NCBI RefSeq assembly: GCF_050947875.1
Contig: NC_134572.1
Span: forward strand, 118,024,709 to 118,088,708
DNA: 64,000 bases
Direction of reading: 5' to 3'
From: Dermacentor variabilis
Lineage: Eukaryota > Arthropoda > Arachnida > Ixodida > Ixodidae
The position numbers were made by a program, and so were the translations under genes. This document shows, piece by piece, positions 56,063-64,000 of this stretch; position 1 is the stretch's first letter; every line of letters begins with the position of its first letter. Below the pieces are notes generated by a model. That model did not search any database, was not told the DNA's origin, and was given only the letters and a program-made list of their open reading frames with translations.

Positions 56063-57193
56063 ATACTTTATGCAACATGTGATTACGTTATCTGAACGGA
56101 CCCTACCCATTTTTAGGTCGAGCTTCTCTTCCCCCCAATAAAGATATTCATTCATTCAGTACTGCGGTGTCCTCTCAGTGAATTAAATATGAATACATTC
56201 TATTGTAACAAACTTGATACAATAGTGGCACCATCTGTCGCGACCATTCGAACTTTGACAAAAAGTTCGCCTTGTCATTATCGCAAACGACGCTCATTTC
56301 TGCTCTGGTTGGAAAGGTATGCCCAGATATTAATCGGTCCACAAGATTGCCTTTATAACCTTTACGTGATAATGCATGACCGCGTATGCTCCGAAAAGCA
56401 CCGAGTTTGCGAACGAAAGGCTTACTTGATCCTAATCTCACTTTGTTCTTTTATAGACCACGCTTTGTAATGTGCAAACTATCTAATGATGGCGATACCA
56501 GGATGCGAAAATTGCTTTATATTAATGGTGAGAAGGTTGAACATTACTTGCAACGTATCCGATAACATTGTTCGACATTCGACTCACTAATGGTACTAAT
56601 CGGTTCGTACGTATTCGATTCTGCAGTCTCAAAAGCTACTATTCACCCCCCTCCCTCCCCCCCACCCGATAGGAAGGTTCAAACGAAATTTTCAATAACA
56701 TAAAATGTGTAACGTGCGTATCGATAGCAACAGAAAGAATGCAAACGTCGATCTACCAACTCTCTCGCCGACAAAAGAAAGGCTAAAAAGCGCGGTTCCT
56801 TGGCACATAAAAGCCTCTGGCACATTTCTGCTGATTCCGTGATGTCAGTCAATGTTGCAGGCCATCCATAAGTGCCCTGCAGAATTTTGCAAATAAATAA
56901 AAATAGAGAAAAATCTATAACAATATCCAGGTTCATCGCCCATTCCGGAGATATCTGGGGCGAGCTCCACCACTGGAAAAGCTGGCGCCACTGTCGGCGT
57001 GACGTGGCATGAGGGATCACGTGGACACAGCGGCCGCGTCGGCTGCTTCGGTAGCGCCGAATCGAGCTGAAAACGAAAGTCCCACCTGCGCCGCGGTTCT
57101 GATTAAGTGGCGAGGCTTTACCGCCTTGGGTGTGTGCTTGACAACATTTGAAAGCACTATAATAAGTAGTGGCTGTTTTTGGAGGCATGCAGC

Positions 57194-57637
57194 ATGGTAG
57201 GCTACTGTTCGGTGCCGTAGTGCCGGACGTACGCAACAGAGCCCGGTGTCAGCCTTATTCACACATAGCCGCAGGACAAGAAGCTGCGTGAAGCTTGGCT
57301 CGCTAAACTTAGAACCGGCAAACAGCCATCGGCTAAAACTCGGGCCGATGGGGGCGAAATGCGAAAACACCCGTGTGCTTAGATTTAGGTGCACGTTAAA
57401 GAACCCCAGGAGGTCAAAATTTCCGGAGTCCTCCACTACGGCGTGCCTCATAATCAGAAAGTGGTTTTGGCACGTAAAACCCCAAATATTATTATTATTA
57501 AAACTCGGGTATGCAGCAAGCACAGACGCGAGGAAGATTTCTGCTACAGCGCCGGGACTGCGCGATGTTCGGAGAGTAGCAGAAAACGCGCACTGAGACG
57601 CACGCCCGCGTCCGCTGCCCGGCTAATGTTATGACGG
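57194..57637 (+). pseudogene. THAP-domain pseudogene interrupted by a SINE
   Basis: ATG at 57194 reads MVGYCSVP-stop-CRTYATEPGVSLIHT-stop-PQDKKLREAWLAKLRTGKQP. The SINE follows, and after it VCSKHRREEDFCYSAGTAR and a basic tail to TGA at 57635-57637. C-x4-C, W and C-x2-H landmarks of the THAP finger are present. Two in-frame TAG codons and the insertion inactivate it. It is similar to, but not the same as, the copy at 54137-54431. Confidence 0.8.
57345..57498 (+). mobile_element. 5'-truncated Ruka-like SINE with 11-bp target-site duplication
   Basis: TAAAACTCGGG at 57334-57344 and 57499-57509. The body runs from gatgggggcgaaatgcgaaa to tggcacgtaaaaccccaaat plus (ATT)n. It interrupts the THAP pseudogene. 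Confidence 0.92.
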
Positions 57638-58699
57638 TTTGGTCTATAAACTTGTCGATGCTAGATATTGGCTAGTTCACTGGAACGGAAAGGGAGCGGT
57701 AAGACACACATTAAACTAAGGCATGGCATATGGTCATGTTTGTGTTATGAATTAATGCACTGGATTCCCTCACGCTGAGAAGACCAATAAATAAACAGTG
57801 CGACGCAACTCGAGAAATAATACTGAAATGTCCAAGAATTCAGAAAAAAATAAAATAAAGATTGAATCGTCGCGACGGCACATCACAGTCACCGTAGGCG
57901 TCGAAGTCTGTATAACGAAATTATTTTTGAACAGCTCTAATAGCGTCCACTCAACAATTGTCGCTTGTGTACTGTGAAATGCTCTTATTCTGCGGCCTAA
58001 AGCTCACGGCACGGTGCGACAACGCGCTCGCAGCGAAAGCGAAACATTGTGCGCGACATGCTTGCATGCAGATGCCCAGTCGGTCGCTGCGAACACGTGC
58101 GATCGCTGCGTTAAGCTCCATTCTGTTATGCCCCATTTGGTTATACAGACAGCCCACTATAAGAACGTATTTCACATAGTTTGCTCTCAGTGTTTGCCTA
58201 CCTTTCACGCAAGAAACCGCTTCGGAAGACTCCATCGCGGCGATCGCGCGCAGTGGCGTTCACTGTGCGTATTCGGTAAACAGACAAAGTCTGTAAACGA
58301 TTCTGTGCTTTCAGTTTGCCCAAGGTTATTATTTCTACAGTAAGAAACTTCCAGCGTTTTGAGAGTACTTACAGAAATGTCCAGGAGGGCTGCCGCGTGG
58401 TGTTCTTACTGAGCGCCGTAAGCCAAACCAATAAGTAGCGCGCCGCGTGACCCCTCATACACAAAGGGGGTGCTTCCGACAGATGGCGACTCCGTAAGTT
58501 CTCGCCCCCAATAGTTGAACGTACACTCTTATCAATTAGGCTGTCGGTCTCGCAACATACCAGCACCAGGGCTGAGGCTACCGCTGGCATCGGCCAAATG
58601 ATAGCCAGATCGTTAGGATCACGTGTCCCTCCACGTCACAACGTCGCCTGTTCAGTCGCGAGCATAATCTCTAGCGCAGGAGCACGTCTCGTATATAGA

Positions 58700-58919
58700 G
58701 TGTCCCAGGTAACGTTAGACAAGCTCTTCGACGAAAAAAAGAAAAAAGAAAAAAGTATGATTAAGAAAAAAACACGGCGCTGGATATGATTTTAAGACTT
58801 GCGATGTTCATCTGTGAGACCTCCGACGTCCGAACACAGTACAGCTCTTATAATTGCGCCTTGCACAGTGTCTTTAAATTTAGTTTTGTTAACAGCTTGG
58901 CTAACCTTAGCTGGGACAC
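58700..58919. mobile_element. MITE with 26-bp TIRs (GTGTCCCAG...)
   Basis: GTGTCCCAGGTAACGTTAG-type end at 58700-58725 and its inverted partner (CTAACCTTAGCTGGGACAC) at 58894-58919, with 3 mismatches. The 220-bp body carries an A-rich run and no gene. Confidence 0.8.
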
Positions 58920-60334
58920 ACGATAGATTCTATTCCATTGCGAGATTGTTATGCGTACCCAAAGGTATAGATAGGCCCGGCCATAAATAGTACAATATAC
59001 GTTTAAGAAGCCTGCAGGCGCCACGACACAATACCTTTCTCCGTGTCCTTACTCTCGCTCCATAACCCCTCGCTCAGGTGACGAGAGAACGCTCACTTCC
59101 TCAACAGCGTGATCCGCCTATACATTTTTCGCCGGGCTGGCTTATCGGGTCAAGGACGTACAGTATATGCGCTAGGGAACAGCTGTTCGGCAGTTACTCT
59201 GCGATGTACGTGTTCCGTCGCGCTTTGAGGTTTTGTGCGCAACAGCGCGTTTATCCAGAACAATGCATAAGCAGCATAACCAAATTGCAGCTTCAAGTTG
59301 CAGCTTTGTCGAAAGCCTCCGTTATTCAAAGCTTCAACTTAACTGTCTCTCGACATGGCGGGACAGGATCCGTGTTTGTGCGAGACACTGGAAAGCCCAG
59401 AGCTTGCGCTCCAAATCAGCGTCATGCTATAGCAGCCAAGGGCCGGACGCCCACGTTGCTTATACTGCATGGACAGGTCACAAGGTTCGGCTAAGGGGGG
59501 GGGGGGGGAGGCTGCCGGTGGGGGAACACGCGGTGGGGTCTTCGATTTCCGCCCGTTCTCTCCTTTTTCCTTTTTTTTTCTTTAACGCTATATAAGGGCA
59601 ACAACGGGTCGTCGACCGGCCCGTCTGCTGCGGACGCAGCCACAAATAGACGGGGCTCCCGCCGCGCAATGACGTTGGCCCCTCCTCCCCTTCCCACATC
59701 TCCAGACAAATCCCCCCCTCAACGTCGGCAATGTGCTTTTGGGCCGCGGACACAGCAGCCGAGGGAGAAAGGGGGGCAGGCCCAGAGCTCGGGGGGTGCA
59801 TGTCGAGGCGCTGCGTCACGGCCATTAGACGAATGCGGCCATGCATGACATATCACACATAGGCGCCAGAGAGCGGTGTGTATGCAGTGAGGACAGCTAC
59901 GAACGGGAACGCTTGATGAAATTTTCACCGATGACTACTACACTGGGGTAATGTGCTACAGTTGCCTGCTGGCGTGAAATCAATACGTACTTAGTCATCC
60001 GCGGTCGCAAAATAACGATGCCTTGTGGTGCCCTTTTTTTCTTTTTTCGATACGTTATAGCATGGCATACGACAGGCACTGAAGGAAGGAAGGTATTAAC
60101 AGCGGAAGCGCTTCTCGTATACATACACCGTGTGGCCCAATGCTACCTACCGCATCGTACTGCACCGCAAAAGTGAAAAGATCCGCCACTCCTCTCAACG
60201 CACGAGAAGCACCTTTTACAATCTAGGATATGCGGTCGGCGTTACTTAAATTGAGATTATTCGCATGCGCTGATTTATCAGAGCCGATAACCCGACGGAT
60301 ACCGGGGGCATAGTTTTAAGCGAATTTCTGCTGA

Positions 60335-60420
60335 AAATTATTCCGGAGCCCCCACCCACCCCACTTGCGGCGTGCCTCATGATCATATATCGCCATTTTG
60401 GCACGCAAAACCAAAGAATT
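60335..60420 (+). mobile_element. Truncated Ruka-like SINE
   Basis: aaaattattccggagccccc, cttgcggcgtgcctcatgat and cattttggcacgcaaaacca match the 3' half of the SINE. Confidence 0.75.
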
Positions 60421-60517
60421 TCATCTTTCATACTGAAACCTACAACGGTGGTGGAAACTACTGTATACAGCGAAGGCTATACATAACATAAACAAACTGA
60501 AGAATAAGCAGATACAT

Positions 60518-61153
60518 CTATTCCCGATAAGTATACCGACACAACATTGATAGCGATAAACGTTGCGAGCTTTTTCTTAGGTGTCGTTGAAGGAAGCTCT
60601 CCGCGCCGATTTCTAATAATCCTATAGGAAGGTATAATGTCACCCAAATCTTCAGCAACTGCGATGAAGCCTTAGGATGCTGTTTTAGAAGGCTGTCATC
60701 AAATTCTGTTGTGTATAAAAGAGAAAACACTATATCGTATATCATTTCACTCCACCCTCCACACCACTTTTCCATAAGCCCATCCAAGGTACTAAACAGA
60801 CGCCAAACAACAACCACGAGGCAAGCACAAACACACCCTTCACAGAAAACTAAGAAGCATGCGTCATTTCTATAAGACGCAATGTGTAGGCCAAGAAGAA
60901 TGAACTGTTGGACGGATTTGTCCTGCACTGCCGACGACGAACACTGGCGCGACCGACAAAAGGACGACCCACACAGGAAGGGATGACAAAATGATCGAAA
61001 TGCAACGCGCGTACTCCAATAACAGGCGCGCTTCCTGGGAATGCCCCAGCCAAACAACCATATATACGAAAAGCTATCGCGCGCTCCTCCGGCTATAAAC
61101 TCACGGGAAAGCCCGGGAAGATTGGATGGCTCCCCAAAGGGTTGACGAGCCAC
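60518..61153 (-). CDS. Hypothetical 211-codon ORF, doubtful
   Basis: The longest uninterrupted frame in the right half (ATG 61153-61151). It has a Cys/Phe-rich middle (CVCACLVVVVWRLF) that could be a membrane segment and a Leu-rich C-terminal half (YLPIGLLEIGAESFLQRHLR). I recognise no family, see no poly(A) signal close by and no neighbouring exon. It may be chance or a relic of a mobile element. Confidence 0.2.
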   Translation of the reverse strand: MARQPFGEPSNLPGLSREFIAGGARDSFSYIWLFGWGIPRKRACYWSTRVAFRSFCHPFLCGSSFCRSRQCSSSAVQDKSVQQFILLGLHIASYRNDACFLVFCEGCVCACLVVVVWRLFSTLDGLMEKWCGGWSEMIYDIVFSLLYTTEFDDSLLKQHPKASSQLLKIWVTLYLPIGLLEIGAESFLQRHLRKSSQRLSLSMLCRYTYRE

Positions 61154-63341
61154 ATTTCTCGAAGTCCTTGGTCAGCTTCGTCAAGGAAACTCTTGATTAC
61201 GAAGCTAGGCTATATATAGAGAGACAAGACGCCGGACACGGGGAACACTATACAATAAACGATCGCAATATATCTCTCTCTCTCCTTTATTATTCCATAC
61301 TCAACCTTATTACCGTGCAGGCGCGCCCGGCCACCGCAAAAACATATAGCTGTGGCTTCTACTCTCGACGTCTCGGGCACAACCTATACATATACAGTCG
61401 ACGTTGTTGATGAGGACGTGGCTTCTCTAATTGCGTTCGCTTCGGTTTGAACGAGGACAGCGCTTCCGCGTCTGCCGACCTTCGGCTGTACGTGCGATTT
61501 CCCGATATGCTTCGTAGAAACCACGACAAAGGTATGCACGTGCCCGCGTGGAAATGGCAGCAATCCGTCACATATGCCGCGGCAAAAAAAAAAAAAAAAA
61601 AAAAAAGAAGACCGTCGAGCGCCCTCGACGTGTGCCCTCTACTCGGCTTCAAATGCCACGAAGTATATAGCTGCGTGTTCCGACGAAGTGTACACACAAA
61701 CAACTCTCGCGCGCGTATTTTTTTTTTTTTTTTTCACGCGAACTTTGAAAGAAACCCAACCTTGTTGGCGAATTTCTCTGCTTAAGCGGGCACGTTGTGA
61801 CCGATTTCGCGAACTGTGCACAAGCGCGGTATCATGATCAGCGCGGGCGATTTTCAAGGATCGCCTTCGCCCGGCACGATCTCGCTCTGCGAAAGAAGAG
61901 AAGGAGAAGAAGAAAGCGTTCGAACCACAAGTCAAGGATGACGGCCGCTCACAAACCAAAACTAAAATGCCCTATATACTATATTACATTGCTACGGCGA
62001 CAAGCCCACTGAGCGAGCCTGACGTCATGGAAAGTCGGCCTCCGCAGACCCACCTCGCACCCGGCGCTGTTCGGTCCCCTTATATATATATTTTTTTTCG
62101 TTGCTCACGGCTTTCTATATGTACAGGTTCGCTGAGTCACTGGAAAGGTATACCACGCGCATGGCTATATCTATGCTACGGAGGTTATGCATGAGTAACT
62201 GCTGCGACGTGTTGAGCCAGCCCATATAGGCGGTGTCCCCATCGCAGCCCCACATATATGGAGCCTTCATAAACGAACACGCTCAAAGAGGGCGTATAGA
62301 TATAACCTAGAAGCGAACCTAGAAGTCCATGCTTCTGTGTACTGTATGATGTCGAATGAATTGCAGGAGCCGAAGTCAAGTCATCGACGCCACGTGTTTC
62401 GAACGCTGGCATATACATTTCCGAGCTGCAGCAAAATTCTAAATCGCGCACAAAGTGTAAAGAGCTGGTCGCAACTCTGATACAGCGTGTTTTCCTTTAT
62501 TGCTTTGGAAAGCTGCTAACAGCGCCCATTAGCAAGAATGATTTGTTAAAGGAACGTCTATGTCGATCTGGTGATCTGCGTAGCTCTTTAAATATCTATA
62601 GAGACCGACAACGTATATAACCATGAAAAAGCCCTTAGTTGATGCAGGCTCTTTTTAACATGATACGTTGTATAATATGGTATCTTACTATCGTATGTCT
62701 CTTATCTGCAGCAAAATTGAGTACTACAAAATCGAATTTGTGCTCGAAAACAACAGCTGCTGCTGCTGCCAGGAAGATCGCTAAAGAGCGCCTGTATATA
62801 TATCCACGACAACACGTTGCCCAGGTAACGGTAGCCCAACGAATGCTATTTGCATAGGGTTCACACAGAAAAAGAACAAAGCAAATTAAAATCGAAATAA
62901 AAACTAAACCGAATGATGAGAAGAAAAAAAAAAAAAGCCAGGAGAGGTTTGACGATGAACTATACGAAAAGGGTCATGTCATGGCAGCATCTCTTGCCAA
63001 GTATACTGAATCGCTCGATACGACTATGTGCTGGAAGTACGCGAGCCCTTTACAAGGGGTTGTTAATAAGGTTCGTAATATCGATCCCCCGCGCGCGCAG
63101 AATAAGAAAATAAAATTAAAGAGAAAACGAAAGGAAAGCTCGTGACGGCCTGCAACACATACGCACGTCTCCTCAATTACGGCCGTTCTCCGCTACACGT
63201 GATATATACGCCTCATCGCGTGCAGTACTCGACCGCCCACTCTTAAAACATCATACAATATTCAAATGAGCTAGTAGGTGGTGCGTAGCTGTAGACCGTG
63301 TTTAACAGCGGACAAGGCACGAAACGAAGAGGACGACGGTG

Positions 63342-63415
<74 letters not shown>

Positions 63416-64000
63416 ACAGGGAACGCATGCATCCGCAATAGGGGATGTACCATGAATCGGACCGCGTGTGCGCACCAACAGGAATGAAACGATATATACG
63501 AGCTGGAAAGAAGCAAAATTGGGAACAAAAGAATACACGCATGTAGCGCTCCGCTGAGTAGCGGCACCGCATTTACCCTTTCCCTCGTTCCACGGATACA
63601 GCGCATATGCATATGTTAAACTATGGCCTATAAGGGAAAGCACGAAGGAAGGAAAGAAAGAAAGCTACGCACACGGTAAGCGTCGCAAACAACTGAAAGC
63701 GATGTTTAAAGATTTTGTTCTGCAAACCTCGCATTGACATTGTGACCATATAAAAAGCTAACAGTGAAATGTTTATGAATTAATCGGTACCAATTACTGC
63801 CGTAACAGGAACAAAAAACACCGGAGGCTCCTTCAGGAGGTTGCGAATAACGAATAACATACATGCATGCAGTTGGCTCCATCCGTACAGAAGGCTCCAC
63901 TCCTCCCCCCCCCCCTATTTTTTTTTCTTTACAAGTTTTCTCCGTGTTAGCTGGAACAGCCCGTATGCGTATATGATTTAGCGTAACCGATAAGTACTAG
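61154..64000. other. Right end of window, no gene seen
   Basis: CpG-rich sequence with poly-A/T tracts (A21 near 61583, T18 near 61720) and frequent tatata words. Also a (ATT)n microsatellite at 63339-63416, ggaaggaaagaaagaaag at 63647-63664 and a C-run near 63902-63915. No coding segment is supported. Confidence 0.5.
63339..63416. repeat. (ATT)n microsatellite
   Basis: About 25 perfect ATT units. Confidence 0.98.

Overview
The window looks like nuclear DNA of an arthropod, most probably a hard (ixodid) tick. The reasons are long introns packed with retroelements, several copies of a tRNA-derived SINE resembling the tick Ruka family (recognised from memory), non-LTR and Penelope-like retroelements, many MITEs and THAP-type zinc-finger pseudogenes. 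There is no operon structure and no bacterial or viral genome organisation. A 200-base assembly gap lies at 6697-6896.

One convincing protein-coding gene runs right to left over about 46 kb on the minus strand. Twelve exons between 29466 and 600 join in frame; a proposed first coding exon at 46193-46271 fits in phase and would give a 661-residue product. The protein has a conserved N-terminal region I do not recognise, a winged-helix-like segment (about residues 237-297) and a C-terminal nucleoside-phosphorylase / MTA-SAH-nucleosidase-like fold (about 299-661). One intron appears to be of the GC-AG class. Orthology is not proven here.

Region by region: 1-1400 holds the last exon and 3' flank. 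1400-3960 is a degenerate ATGACAACA-type satellite with a ~0.5 kb higher-order period. 4500-7440 is a decayed CR1-like LINE interrupted by a second LINE. 8452-15524 carries exons 12 to 7. 15525-23421 is an intron with a SINE split by a LINE copy whose 5' part is inverted (twin-priming structure), plus a TIR element. 23422-29466 carries exons 6 to 2. Near 28.4 kb the sequence changes from CpG-poor to CpG-rich. 29467-46192 is the proposed first intron, with two abutting MITEs, SINEs, a LINE fragment, Arg-rich coding minisatellite, foldback elements and triplet microsatellites. From 46272 to 64000 I see no convincing host gene: there are MITEs, a palindromic Penelope-like element with a GIY-YIG domain, a frameshifted Cys-rich ORF pair, a small two-exon candidate, two THAP pseudogenes (one split by a SINE), palindromic 32-bp repeats and microsatellites.

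The genes do not form a pathway. The biologically interesting item is the winged-helix/nucleoside-phosphorylase gene; most of the rest is a record of transposition with readable target-site duplications.
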